Positions 9,058-18,108 are shown, numbered from the stretch's first letter. The stretch: 64,000 nucleotides of DNA from Ensifer sp. Root278 (GCF_001429285.1 NZ_LMJJ01000043.1:288184-352183); one strand, 5' to 3'. Numbers and translations: made by a program. Notes: a model not told the origin generated them from the sequence alone.

Positions 9058-9093
9058 CAGTTGATGCCCCCTGGAGATATCCATCATCAACTG
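9058..9093. promoter_or_regulatory. Inverted repeat in the SDR/AraC divergent region
   Basis: CAGTTGATG (9058-9066) and CATCAACTG (9085-9093) form perfect 9-bp arms separated by 18 bases. A second repeat, CTCCAG (9055-9060) and CTGGAG (9071-9076), interlocks with it. The position, just upstream of the SDR start and about 50 bases before the AraC start, fits an operator controlling both genes. Confidence 0.45.
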
Positions 9094-9140
9094 AATTATG
9101 AATGCTTGATAATCCGTAGTCCTTTCGCCATAGTTCAGAA

Positions 9141-10088
9141 ATGGACCAGGATCCGCTTTCCTCCATCCTGTCGCTGATCGAAGCCCGCGCGGTTTATGCC
9201 GGCGGCTTCAGTGCCGGCGGCGATTGGGCAATCCGCTTTCCGCCGCCGGAGAAGATCAAGTTCTTCGCCATTGCCCGCGGCGCCTGCCTGCTTGCTGTCG
9301 ATGGCCTCGGCGATCCGCTTCAGCTTGATTGTGGCGATGTCGTGCTGCTGTCGGCGCCGGCTCCGTTCACGATCGCCAGCGCAGATGGAATTTCTCCCGT
9401 TGATGCCTATGAGCTCTATACCGAAGGCAAGCGCATGGCGTCCCTCGGGCAGGGGGACGACTTCCTGTTCATGGGTGGCCATATCGACCTCGGCACCACA
9501 AGCAGCCGCCTGCTCATCGACAATCTGCCGCCGGTCATTCACCTGCGCCGCGATGATGCCGGGGTGGATCAGTTGCAATGGCTCATCCGCGAGCTGGTGC
9601 AGGAAACCATGGCCGCAGCGCCCGGTGCAGATGCCGCGTGCTCGGGCCTTGCCCATCTGATGTTCCTGCAGATCCTCAGGGGCTATCTGTCACGGGAGCG
9701 TGGCGTCGATGTCGGCTGGCTGCGCGCCGCATGCGATCCGAAGCTGGCGCCGGCGCTCTCACTGATGCATGGCGACCCGACACGCAACTGGCATCTGCCG
9801 GAACTGGCCCGCGCTGCGGCCATGTCGCGCACTGCCTTTGCCACCTATTTCAAGGCCGTCGCGGGCATTGCTCCGCTCAGCTATCTCGCCGAATGGCGCA
9901 TGCGGCTGGCGGAGCGAAAGCTACAGGATGGTGGCCAGTCTGTGGCGACGGTCGCGCAATCCGTCGGCTACGCCTCCGAAGCCGCCTTCAGCACCGCGTT
10001 CAAGCGCATCATGGGCCGCTCGCCACGGCAGCGCGCCAAGACTGGACGTCAGGTCTCGCCGGATCAGCTGTTGCCGGTCACGCTCTGA
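9141..10088 (+). CDS. AraC family transcriptional regulator with N-terminal cupin
   Basis: A 315-residue activator: a cupin-type sensor domain in the first 190 residues (FFAIARGACLLAVDG, LDCGDVVLLSAP) and a C-terminal double helix-turn-helix (LPELARAAAMSRTAFATYF, VATVAQSVGYASEAAFSTAF) ending in GRSPRQ. Divergent from the SDR gene at 9046, which it most likely activates. No clear ribosome site precedes ATG 9141, so the exact start is less sure than the identity. Confidence 0.93.
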   Translation: MDQDPLSSILSLIEARAVYAGGFSAGGDWAIRFPPPEKIKFFAIARGACLLAVDGLGDPLQLDCGDVVLLSAPAPFTIASADGISPVDAYELYTEGKRMASLGQGDDFLFMGGHIDLGTTSSRLLIDNLPPVIHLRRDDAGVDQLQWLIRELVQETMAAAPGADAACSGLAHLMFLQILRGYLSRERGVDVGWLRAACDPKLAPALSLMHGDPTRNWHLPELARAAAMSRTAFATYFKAVAGIAPLSYLAEWRMRLAERKLQDGGQSVATVAQSVGYASEAAFSTAFKRIMGRSPRQRAKTGRQVSPDQLLPVTL

Positions 10089-10106
10089 CCTTTGGCCGGA
10101 GTGCCC

Positions 10107-11165
10107 TCAGGCATCCGGCAGGGTGAAGACGGTGCAGGGCGCTGCGATCCCACGCAATTTATGATCGCCGAGGGGTAGGAGCGGCGTCGTCGTGACGTTG
10201 GCGACGGCGCCTGAGATCAATACGGACCGGCCAAGCGGCCGACACAGGCCTTCCAGGCGGCTGACGAGGTTCACCGCCGCGCCGATGGCGGTGAAATCGA
10301 GCCGGTCGGCTGCGCCGATATTGCCCCAGAGAATGTCGCCGAGATGCAGCGCCACGCCGAAGGAGAGCGGCGGCAGACCCTCGGCCTGCCTTGCAGCATC
10401 GAGATGCGCCATGCCGGCGCGGGCGGCGGTCACCGCGCGCAAGGCCGCGTCACACGCCTCGGTCGGCGAACCACTGACCGGAAAGATCGCCAGGACGCCG
10501 TCGCCGATGAATTTCAGCACCTCGCCGCCGAAGGCGTGGATCGCGCCGGCCACCCGATCGAACCAGGCGTCGAGGGCCGCAATCACCAAAGCGGGCTCCG
10601 TTGTTTCGGACAAACCCGTGAAATTGCGAAGATCGGCGTAGAACAATGCGGCGCGAATGGTCTCGCCGGTGCCGCGGGTCAGCTCCCCGGCTCGGACGCG
10701 GGCGGCACTGCGACGGCCGAGATAGGCTTCGAGCAGGGCGGCGAGCGCTGCCCGCTCGGCGAGTGCCACCAAGGGAGCGACGGCGAAGCGTGCGACCTGA
10801 CGAAGCCTAGCGGTTTCTGCCGGGTCGAAAGGCCGGGTTCCGGCCCAGCCGAGCCTCGCCCGGTCCGTCCCCGAACTGGTCGATTGTTCAAGCACCGGCC
10901 CGAGACCGGCCAGCCAGTCATGTCCTGCCCGATCGGATACCGCGCCCGCGAAGCCCAGGCTCTCGATCACGACGCCAGTCTCGGCCCGCCATAGCCAGGT
11001 GCGGCGGGCGATGATCGGATGCGGCACGGCCAGAGTGAGCGCACCGCCGGCAAGCGGCAGGTCGTCGGCGACAAGCAGGCGTCCAAGCCCGGACAGGAAC
11101 CGGTCCGGATCGGGCGAGGCGCTCGCTTCATCCACGAGCCAGGCGAGGGGTGCGGACAAATCCAT
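10107..11165 (-). CDS. Class III adenylate/guanylate cyclase
   Basis: About 352 residues from ATG 11165; a longer frame reaches TTG 11306, so the start is uncertain. The C-terminal half is a class III cyclase domain: metal-binding Asp in ALFYADLRNFTG, second Asp in LKFIGDGVLAIFP, and the nucleotide-binding RLDFTAIGAAVNLVSRLEGL. The N-terminal half looks like an uncharacterised sensor domain often found with rhizobial cyclases. It would make cAMP or cGMP in the cytosol. It is divergent from an SRPBCC gene and unlike the TPR-tailed cyclases of this window. Confidence 0.88.
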   Translation of the reverse strand: MDLSAPLAWLVDEASASPDPDRFLSGLGRLLVADDLPLAGGALTLAVPHPIIARRTWLWRAETGVVIESLGFAGAVSDRAGHDWLAGLGPVLEQSTSSGTDRARLGWAGTRPFDPAETARLRQVARFAVAPLVALAERAALAALLEAYLGRRSAARVRAGELTRGTGETIRAALFYADLRNFTGLSETTEPALVIAALDAWFDRVAGAIHAFGGEVLKFIGDGVLAIFPVSGSPTEACDAALRAVTAARAGMAHLDAARQAEGLPPLSFGVALHLGDILWGNIGAADRLDFTAIGAAVNLVSRLEGLCRPLGRSVLISGAVANVTTTPLLPLGDHKLRGIAAPCTVFTLPDA

Positions 11166-11317
11166 GGCGAAGAGGATAGAGCCGGGGCTCGTTCCGGCAA
11201 GGGGCTGGCCTGCAAGGTGGCGCCAAACGGCACGCGGGTCTATGATCGCGGCAGCCCGGGTTCCGTGCTTCACCTCTCCTGAACCGGCGGGCAGGCCAAA
11301 CAGCAAAGGGAAGACCG

Positions 11318-11776
11318 ATGCAAGAAGCCCTCGTCGTCCGCCGCGAAACGCGTATTCAGGCGCCGCCCGCCGCGGTGTTCGCTCTCCTGACCGATCCGGA
11401 AAAGATCCTCCGCTGGATGGGAACGGAGGCCGACACCAAGGCGGAGCCCGGCGGTCTCTATCTCGTCAACGTAACCGGAGCGCGTTTCGCCCGTGGGTCT
11501 TTTCGTGAGGTGGTGCCGGTGCATCGGCTCGCCTACAGCTTCGGCTGGGAGGGCAGTGACATCGTCCCGCCCGGCTCCAGCCTGATCGAGATCGACCTGA
11601 TCGAACAGCCGGATGGAACCTTGCTGCGTCTCACCCACACGGGATTGCCCAATTCCGAGCAATGCGCCGGCCATGCGGAAGGCTGGGCGCATTATCTGGA
11701 ACGGTTGGGGCAAGTCGCGTCCGGGCGCGATCCCGGGCCCGATCCCTGGCTCGGCCGTGACGGCAGCAGCAGCTGA
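11318..11776 (+). CDS. SRPBCC / AHSA1-like (START-fold) protein
   Basis: A 152-residue protein of the Bet v1/AHSA1 fold (TRIQAPPAAVFALLTDPEKILRWMG; LYLVNVTG; GWAHYLERL near the end). Such proteins bind hydrophobic ligands; bacterial members are seldom assigned. The ribosome site AGGGAAG precedes the ATG. It is divergent from the cyclase and convergent with an Lrp regulator. No function can be given beyond the fold. Confidence 0.85.
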   Translation: MQEALVVRRETRIQAPPAAVFALLTDPEKILRWMGTEADTKAEPGGLYLVNVTGARFARGSFREVVPVHRLAYSFGWEGSDIVPPGSSLIEIDLIEQPDGTLLRLTHTGLPNSEQCAGHAEGWAHYLERLGQVASGRDPGPDPWLGRDGSSS

Positions 11777-11793
11777 CGACCTCTCCTGATTGC

Positions 11794-12267
11794 TTAGATC
11801 GGCAGGAGCGCATCCGGCTTCACGTCCCCGACCGACGCGTAGGTGTGCGTCTCTCTGACGCCGGGAAGCGGCAATATCACCCGTTCGAGAAAGTCCTGGA
11901 ATAGCGACATGTCGCCAATCCGCGCCTTTACGAGATAGTCGAAGCCGCCGATCACCATGTGGCATTCGAGAACCTCCGGTGCCTTTGCGATGGCCTCGGA
12001 GAACCGCTCGAAGATATGCGGCGCCGTGTGGTCGAGGCGCACCTGAATGAAGACGACGGTTCCCCGGCCGATCTTCTTCGGATCGAGGATTGCTCGCACC
12101 GCTTTCACATAACCCTCGCGGAAGAGGCGCTTGACGCGCTGGCTGGTGCCGGTCGGCGAGAGCCCCACCCGGTTCGCCAGTTCAAGCGTCGTGCGCCGGC
12201 CGTCTTCCTGGAGCAGCCTCAGCAGGTTGCGATCGATGGTGTCGAGACCTGCAATTTCCTGATTCAC
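11794..12267 (-). CDS. Lrp/AsnC family transcriptional regulator
   Basis: A 157-residue second Lrp-type regulator in this window: helix-turn-helix (LDTIDRNLLRLLQEDGRRT, ELANRVGLSPTGTSQRVKRL) and a RAM domain (VLECHMVIGGFDYLVKARIGD). It is divergent from an EamA transporter gene (12401) with a palindrome between them, repeating the organisation at 3155-4638. Likely controls the exporter in response to an amino acid. Confidence 0.93.
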   Translation of the reverse strand: MNQEIAGLDTIDRNLLRLLQEDGRRTTLELANRVGLSPTGTSQRVKRLFREGYVKAVRAILDPKKIGRGTVVFIQVRLDHTAPHIFERFSEAIAKAPEVLECHMVIGGFDYLVKARIGDMSLFQDFLERVILPLPGVRETHTYASVGDVKPDALLPI

Positions 12268-12285
12268 GCAAACTGATCCTCGATA

Positions 12286-12300
12286 GAGTGCATTTCACTC
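12286..12300. promoter_or_regulatory. Palindromic candidate Lrp operator
   Basis: GAGTG-CATTT-CACTC is a perfect 5-5-5 inverted repeat 19 bases upstream of the Lrp start (12267) and about 100 bases before the divergent EamA gene. It is followed by an AT-rich run (AAATTAATATATTTAG) that could hold promoter elements. Confidence 0.5.
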
Positions 12301-12400
12301 AGATTCTGCGAAATTAATATATTTAGACACGCTCATTCGAGCAATAGCATGCCGCTTCCGCAGTCCGATAACCGTTTCTGGCCGGACCGATCTCGTCGTC

Positions 12401-13309
12401 ATGGAGGCAAGCGTGCGTGTTCTGTTGGTCGAGCAAGAGGCCGGAAGCAAGAGGTTGGCGATCCTGGCGGGCGTGGTCTTCGTTGCGATCACCACTATCC
12501 AGTTCGTTGCCGCCCGCTTCAGCCTGCGCGAACATCTGACCGCCGCCGATATCGTCAGTTTGCGGTTTGCGGGCGCTGCTTTCGCCTTCCTGCCGGTGGT
12601 TTGGAAGACCGGGGCTGCGAGGCTGAGGGCACTCGGCTGGCGGAAGGCTGGTTTGCTGGCCCTGCTGACGGGGCTACCCTATCCACTGATCATCAATCAG
12701 GGGCTCACCCAGGCGCCGGCCGCCCATGCCGCGGCCCTCTCTCCCGCCTTTATCGTCTTCTTTTCGTTCCTGTTCTCGCGCATCGCGTTCAGGGACAGGG
12801 TTTCCGGCCAACGGGTGATCGGCATTGCCGTGATCATGGCGGGGCTCGCGCTGTTCGTCTTTCACGCAGGCATCGGTTCCGGCGACACCTTGCGCGGCGA
12901 TCTTCTTTTTGCAGGTTCGGGCATCATGTTCGCGGTTTATGCGGTGCTAGTGAGGCTCTGGTCGGTCGATGCGGTCACGGCGACCATCGCCGTGGTCTTC
13001 TTTTCCTGTCTGCCTCTGCCGCTGCTGCACATCCTGGCGCCGAGCGGGCTCGGGGCCACGTCGCTGGCGGAAATCGCAACGCAGCTGGTGATCCAGGGGT
13101 TCCTTGCCGGTGCCGCTGCCGTCGTCCTCTACACCTTCGTGGTGCGCCAGCTTGGGCCGCAGCCGGCTTCGCTGTTCATGCCGTTCATTCCGGTGACCAC
13201 CGCCTTGGTCGGCATGGTGGCGCTCGGCGAAATACCGGCGCCTCTGCAATTTGCGGCAATCGCGGTCATCGCGTTTGGAATGATCTTCCCGATCCTGATG
13301 CGAGCGTAG
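12401..13309 (+). CDS. EamA/DMT-superfamily transporter
   Basis: A 302-residue membrane protein with ten predicted helices in two EamA repeats (for example LAILAGVVFVAITTIQFVAA and LLFAGSGIMFAVYAVLVRLW). Probably an exporter of an amino acid or related metabolite. Divergent from the Lrp regulator at 12267. It is not a close copy of the exporter at 3155..4066, so the two Lrp/EamA pairs look like independent acquisitions or old paralogues. Confidence 0.88.
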   Translation: MEASVRVLLVEQEAGSKRLAILAGVVFVAITTIQFVAARFSLREHLTAADIVSLRFAGAAFAFLPVVWKTGAARLRALGWRKAGLLALLTGLPYPLIINQGLTQAPAAHAAALSPAFIVFFSFLFSRIAFRDRVSGQRVIGIAVIMAGLALFVFHAGIGSGDTLRGDLLFAGSGIMFAVYAVLVRLWSVDAVTATIAVVFFSCLPLPLLHILAPSGLGATSLAEIATQLVIQGFLAGAAAVVLYTFVVRQLGPQPASLFMPFIPVTTALVGMVALGEIPAPLQFAAIAVIAFGMIFPILMRA

Positions 13310-13350
13310 CGATCTTTTTGGAAGGATGCTCCGGGGTTGCTAGAGAACGC

Positions 13351-14502
13351 CTACTTCTGTGCCTGCTCGGCGGGCATCGGCTTGACCGGCGCGCCGGGGA
13401 AAATCTTCTGCAGGTTTCCCGCGATCACCTGATCGCCCTCCGCAACGCCTGACGTCAGGCCGATGAGGTCGCCGCTTGTCGGGCCGAGGGTGACCAGCCG
13501 CTGCTCGACCGTGTCGCCCTTGCCGACGACATAGATGTATTTGCCGAGCTGGCTCGAGCCGAGTGCCGTTTCCGGCACCATCAGCACATTTGGTTCGTCG
13601 CGGACTTTCAGCCGCACGCGGACATATTGGCCAGGTAGCAGGGTCAGATCGGTATTGTCGATCGTCACGCGCGCGATGACCGTTCCGGTATTGCCCTCGA
13701 CCGTATTGTTGATGAAGCTGAGGTCGCCCCGATAGCGCGGCTCCTCGTCGCCGGGAAGAAGCACTTCGGCCTCCACCTTGCCCTTTGCCCGAGCCTTTTG
13801 GATGTCGGCGAGTTCCGTTTCGCTCGGGTTGAACGAGACATAGATCGGCGAAAGCTGCACGAGGTTATTGAGGGGCGTTCCGGTGGTATTGCTGACGAGC
13901 GTTCCCTCAGAAGCCTGGTTGCGGCCAAGCCGGCCGGCGAAGGGCGCTCGTATTTCGGTGTAGTCGAAGTTGATCTCGGCCGTGCGCACCGCCGCTCGCG
14001 ACATCGCCAGCGCCGCTTCCGCCTGATGCACGGCGCTCTGGCGCTGGTCGAAACTGTCCTTGTCCAGATAGCCCGTGGTCGCGAGCTCGTTGCCGCGCGT
14101 GAGGTTGGACTGAAGATAGGCAAGCGATGCCTGGTCGCGCTCGACCTGGGCCTTCGCCTGATCGAGTTCTGCGCGATAGTCGCGGGCGTCGATCCGGTAG
14201 AGAAGGTCGCCTTCCTTCACATCCGAACCGTCGGGAGCCGCCTGCGATTCGATGTAGCCGGTGATCTTGGCGCGAAGCGTGACGTTGCGGATCGCCTCGG
14301 TGCGCGCCGAATAGTCGAGATAGATCGGGATCGTCTTCTTGACCACCGCCGCGACCGGAACGGGCATCGCCTGCTGCGGCGGACCCACCGCCGCGCCGGC
14401 GTCTCCGCCTTTCAGCTCAAAGCCGCCGTTCTTGTAGTGATAGGCTGCAGCGAGGGCGGCGATCGCGACCGCTGCGGCAAGGACCAGTCTCGAACCACGC
14501 AT
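13351..14502 (-). CDS. RND efflux periplasmic adaptor (membrane fusion protein)
   Basis: A 383-residue HlyD/AcrA-type adaptor. An N-terminal signal/anchor (LVLAAAVAIAALAAAYHY) leads to a biotinyl-lipoyl half (ITGYIESQAAPDGSDVKEGDLLYRID), a helical hairpin (AQVERDQASLAYLQSNL) and the second lipoyl half (IRAPFAGRLGRNQASEG). It links the inner-membrane pump to an outer-membrane channel. ATG 14502 has GGAG 6 bases upstream; TTG 14514 is the alternative. It lies 15 bases downstream of the pump gene, so the order is pump then adaptor, the reverse of the usual acrAB order. No outer membrane factor gene follows. Confidence 0.93.
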   Translation of the reverse strand: MRGSRLVLAAAVAIAALAAAYHYKNGGFELKGGDAGAAVGPPQQAMPVPVAAVVKKTIPIYLDYSARTEAIRNVTLRAKITGYIESQAAPDGSDVKEGDLLYRIDARDYRAELDQAKAQVERDQASLAYLQSNLTRGNELATTGYLDKDSFDQRQSAVHQAEAALAMSRAAVRTAEINFDYTEIRAPFAGRLGRNQASEGTLVSNTTGTPLNNLVQLSPIYVSFNPSETELADIQKARAKGKVEAEVLLPGDEEPRYRGDLSFINNTVEGNTGTVIARVTIDNTDLTLLPGQYVRVRLKVRDEPNVLMVPETALGSSQLGKYIYVVGKGDTVEQRLVTLGPTSGDLIGLTSGVAEGDQVIAGNLQKIFPGAPVKPMPAEQAQK

Positions 14503-14517
14503 GTCAGGCTCCAATTC

Positions 14518-17500
14518 CTATTCCGCCGCCTCCGGCTCGCGGCTCTGGCCGAACGGCTTCGAGGACGTACGCTCGCGCCATTGCTCGATGACCGCGTAGA
14601 ACACCGGGACGAAGATGAGTGTGAGAATGGTCGCTGCCAACATGCCGCCGAAGACGGTGGTGCCGATCGACTGGCGGCTCGCCGCACCCGCGCCTCTGGC
14701 ATACATCAGCGGCAGCACACCGAGGATGAAGGCAAAGGCTGTCATCAGGATCGGCCGCAGGCGCAGGCGCGCCGCTTCCGCTGCGGCCGCGACCACGTCG
14801 AGACCCTCCTCGCGTCGTCGTCTTGCGAACTCGACGATCAGGATGGCGTTCTTGGCGGCAAGTCCTACCAGCATCACGAAACCGATCTGCGAATAGACGT
14901 CGATCTGCAGTCCGCGCAGCCATAGCGCCGAAAGCGCCCCCAAAAGCGCGAGCGGCACCGAAAGCAGCACCATAAACGGCATCGACCAGCTTTCGTACTG
15001 GGCGGCCAGGATCAGGAAGCAGAAAACGAGCGCGAGCGCAAAGACGAGCGCGGCGATCGAGCCTGCGCGGATCTCCTGATAGGTAATGCCGGTCCACTCG
15101 AATGTGTAGTCCCGCGGCAGCGTCGTGCGGGCGACGCGCTCCATCGCCGCCACCGCCTGGCTCGAGCTGAAGCCGGGCGCTGCCGCGCCGTTGATCAGCG
15201 CCGAGGGGTAATTGTTGTAGTGCGTGATGGTCTCGGGGCCGACCGTCGGCTTGAAGGTTCCGAGCGTGTTGAGCGGCACCATTTCGCCTTCGGTGTTGCG
15301 CACATAGAGGCGGGAAAGATCCGTCGCCGAGGCCCGCGCACCCTGGTCGGCCTGCAGCGTCACGCGGAAGGTGCGGCCGAAGATGTTGAAGTCGTTGACA
15401 TAGAGCGAGCCGAAATAGATCTGCAGCGTGCTGAAGATGTCCGGCAGGCTCAGGCCCAGCAGCTTCGCCTTGTCGCGGTCGAGGTCATAGTCGAATTGCG
15501 GGCTCGAGGTGCTGAAGGTGGTGAAGAGCTGGTAGGGATTGATCTCCGGCTGCTTGCGCGCCTCGGCAATCAGTGCCTGGGTCGCGTCGCTCAGCGCCTG
15601 CGCACTGCGCCCGCCGAGATCCTCGACCTGGAATTCGAAGCCGCCTGTCGCGCCGAGCCCCTGGATCGACGGCGGATCGAAGGCAAGCACCAGCGCATCC
15701 GGGATCTGCAGCAGTTGCGGCATTACGGCCTCGCGTAGCGCCGAGGCGCCCTGTTCGGGGGGACGTTCGTCCCATGGCTTCAAGACGGCGAACTGCACGG
15801 CGGAATTCGACTGGGCGGCAAAGGACAGGAAATTGAAGCCGACGACGGAGCCGACGAAATCGACGCCGGCGGTGCCGCGCAGGATCTCCTCCGATCGCCG
15901 CGCAACGGCCTCGGTTCTTTCAAGCGAGGCGCCGTCCGGCAGCTGGATGACGACGAAGAAATAGCCCTGGTCCTCGACCGGCAGGAAGGTCGACGGAATG
16001 CGCTGCCACAAGGCATAGGTGGACCCGATCGCGACGAGGAAAAGGGCAAACAGCGCCCAGCGCCAGCGCACGAGCCCCGCGACGCTGCGCGCATAACCGT
16101 GCGACAACGCATGGAAGCCCGAATTGAACCAGCGGAAGAGGGCGAAGCGCGGCTCGCCGCGATAGCGAAGGAACGCGGCGCTCAAGGCCGGGCTGAGCGT
16201 CAGCGAATTGAAGGCGGAGAACGCGACGGAGATCGCAACCGTCAGAGCGAACTGGTTATAAAGGCTGCCGGCGACGCCCGGAATGAAGGCGACCGGGATG
16301 AACACGGCGAGCAGCACGGCTGTCGTGGCAATGATCGGGCCGGTCACCTCCTGCATGGCCTTTTTGGTGGCGGCAAGCGGCGGCAAGCCGGCCTCGAGCT
16401 GGCGTTCGACGTTCTCGACGACGACGATCGCGTCGTCGACCACCAGCCCGATGGCAAGCACCATGCCGAGCAGGCTCAGCATGTTGAGCGAGAAGCCGAA
16501 GAGATACATGACGACGAGCGTCGCGATCAGCGAGACCGGAATGGCGATCGTCGGGATGATGGTGGTGCGCAGGTTCTGCAGGAAGATGAAGACGACGAAA
16601 ACGACGAGGGCAAGCGCCTCGAGCAGGGTGAAGACCACATCCTTCATCGCCGCCGAGACGAAACGCGTGGTGTCGTAGAACATGTGATAGGCGATGCCGG
16701 CGGGGAAGCGCTGCGACAGCTCGTCCATTTTCGCCTGCACGCGGCTCTGCAGGTCGAGCGCGTTGGAGCCCGGCGCCTGGAAGACGGCAAGCACGACGCT
16801 CTCCTTGCCGTTGAAGGTGACCGATGACGAGTAGAGAAGGGCGCCGAGTTCGATGCGTGCGATGTCGCGCAATCTGGTTGTCGCGCCGGTCGTCTGGTCG
16901 GCCCGAAGCACGATGTCACCGAACTGCGAGGGATCGCTCAAGCGCCCGAGCGCGTTGATCTGCATCTCGAAGGGCGTGCCTGCTGGCGCCGGCGACTGCC
17001 CGATCTTGCCGCCTGCGACCTGGATATTCTGCTCGGCGATGACGTTCTGGACGTCGACGGCGGTGATGCCGAGATTGGCCATGCGATCCGGATCGAGCCA
17101 GACGCGCATCGAATAGCGGCGCTCACCGAAAAGCTGCACGTCCCCGACGCCCGGCAGGCGCTTCAGCGGATCGAGAATCTGCAGGTAGGCGTAATTGCTG
17201 ACCGAGGCGAAATCGACCGAATTGTCCGGCGAATCCAGGCTGACGAGCACGGTGAAATTGGGGATCTGCTTGGCGATGGTGACGCCGGTCTGGTTGACGA
17301 GCGCGGGAAGCGACGAGGCCGCCTGGGAGACGCGGTTCTGGACGTCGAGCGCCGCGGCGTCGATCGGATAACCCACTTCGAAGGAAATGATGATGCGCGA
17401 CGAGCCGTCGTTCGAACTCGTCGAGGTCATGTAGAGCATGCCCGGCACGCCGTTGATCTGCTGTTCGAGCGGTGTCGTCACCGTGTCGGCGACCACCTGG

Positions 17501-17661
17501 GCGCTGGCACCCGGATAATTGGCGGCCACCACGATCTGCGGCGGCGTCACATCGGGAAACTGTGAGATCGGCAGCAGGAAATAGCAAATGCCGCCGGCAA
17601 GCGTCATGATGATCGCGATGGCCGATGCGAAGATCGGCCGGTGAATGAAGAAGTCGATCAT
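14518..17661 (-). CDS. RND multidrug efflux permease (AcrB/MexF, HAE1 family)
   Basis: A full-length 1047-residue proton-driven pump. It has twelve transmembrane helices, two large periplasmic loops, the proton-relay Asp-Asp pair in GLVVDDAIVVVENVERQ, and the family start IDFFIHRPIFASAIAIIM. It exports hydrophobic drugs, solvents or plant compounds from the inner membrane through the adaptor at 13351. The adjoining TetR gene with its two operators suggests substrate-induced expression. An ATGA overlap links it to a possible 48-codon leader ORF. Confidence 0.95.
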   Translation of the reverse strand: MIDFFIHRPIFASAIAIIMTLAGGICYFLLPISQFPDVTPPQIVVAANYPGASAQVVADTVTTPLEQQINGVPGMLYMTSTSSNDGSSRIIISFEVGYPIDAAALDVQNRVSQAASSLPALVNQTGVTIAKQIPNFTVLVSLDSPDNSVDFASVSNYAYLQILDPLKRLPGVGDVQLFGERRYSMRVWLDPDRMANLGITAVDVQNVIAEQNIQVAGGKIGQSPAPAGTPFEMQINALGRLSDPSQFGDIVLRADQTTGATTRLRDIARIELGALLYSSSVTFNGKESVVLAVFQAPGSNALDLQSRVQAKMDELSQRFPAGIAYHMFYDTTRFVSAAMKDVVFTLLEALALVVFVVFIFLQNLRTTIIPTIAIPVSLIATLVVMYLFGFSLNMLSLLGMVLAIGLVVDDAIVVVENVERQLEAGLPPLAATKKAMQEVTGPIIATTAVLLAVFIPVAFIPGVAGSLYNQFALTVAISVAFSAFNSLTLSPALSAAFLRYRGEPRFALFRWFNSGFHALSHGYARSVAGLVRWRWALFALFLVAIGSTYALWQRIPSTFLPVEDQGYFFVVIQLPDGASLERTEAVARRSEEILRGTAGVDFVGSVVGFNFLSFAAQSNSAVQFAVLKPWDERPPEQGASALREAVMPQLLQIPDALVLAFDPPSIQGLGATGGFEFQVEDLGGRSAQALSDATQALIAEARKQPEINPYQLFTTFSTSSPQFDYDLDRDKAKLLGLSLPDIFSTLQIYFGSLYVNDFNIFGRTFRVTLQADQGARASATDLSRLYVRNTEGEMVPLNTLGTFKPTVGPETITHYNNYPSALINGAAAPGFSSSQAVAAMERVARTTLPRDYTFEWTGITYQEIRAGSIAALVFALALVFCFLILAAQYESWSMPFMVLLSVPLALLGALSALWLRGLQIDVYSQIGFVMLVGLAAKNAILIVEFARRRREEGLDVVAAAAEAARLRLRPILMTAFAFILGVLPLMYARGAGAASRQSIGTTVFGGMLAATILTLIFVPVFYAVIEQWRERTSSKPFGQSREPEAAE

Positions 17662-17804
17662 GGCGGGATCGATCCTTTGCAGGCGCTGCCATCCTGGCGG
17701 GCGGCATAACGGAGCATTTCGAACCTGTGCATGCGCACGCCCGCCGCGCCGACCTTCCGGTCCGCGACGTTCTCCTCAGCTTTCGGCCCATCCAGCATGC
17801 GCAT
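17658..17804 (-). CDS. Possible small leader ORF (48 aa) translationally coupled to the RND pump
   Basis: ATG 17804 is preceded by GGAG at 7 bases, and the 48-codon frame ends in a TGA that overlaps the pump ATG as ATGA. Third codon positions are GC-rich (about three quarters), like real genes here. The product (starting MRMLDGPKAEEN, ending ACKGSIPP) matches no family I recognise. It could be a coupled leader peptide or chance. No gene is otherwise visible in the 350 bases between the pump and the operators. Confidence 0.3.
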   Translation of the reverse strand: MRMLDGPKAEENVADRKVGAAGVRMHRFEMLRYAARQDGSACKGSIPP

Positions 17805-18016
17805 CGTAAGGCTCCAGCACGAGATCCTGATGGGCCGGATCGACCCAAAACACGAGCGTTATCGAATCTTAAAAGTCTCTGCGGTGTGCGCTCTGGCTAA
17901 AAGACGCCTGACGACCGCGCTCACCGACACTGGGCTAGAAATTATTCTGCGGTTACCGCCGTCTCCAGAAGGCCTTCGCGGCAAGCGGCCACTCTTCTGT
18001 GCCGCGTTGGCGAAAA

Positions 18017-18060
18017 TGTTACTGGTCGGTAACAGCGTTGCATGTTATCGACCAATAACA
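18017..18060. promoter_or_regulatory. Tandem palindromic operators between the TetR gene and the RND operon
   Basis: Two 18-bp imperfect palindromes sharing the pattern TGTTAnnGnnCnnTAACA occur at 18017-18034 and 18043-18060, starting 26 bases apart. Each has TGTTA/TAACA ends, and together they also form a larger inverted repeat. They lie about 50 bases before the TetR start and 356 bases upstream of the pump start. This is the classical layout for a TetR repressor controlling itself and its efflux operon. Confidence 0.7.
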
Positions 18061-18108
18061 GGGCGTCAAGGGCAAGATTTTTCACGCCGACCACGCCGGG
18101 CCAATGCG

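Noticed and set aside
17821-17900. Short frame reading VFWVDPAHQDLVLEPYDAHAGWAES before the RND pump
   Set aside because: Only about 25 codons, no ribosome site, and it ends before the pump; the overlapping 48-codon frame has better start and coupling.
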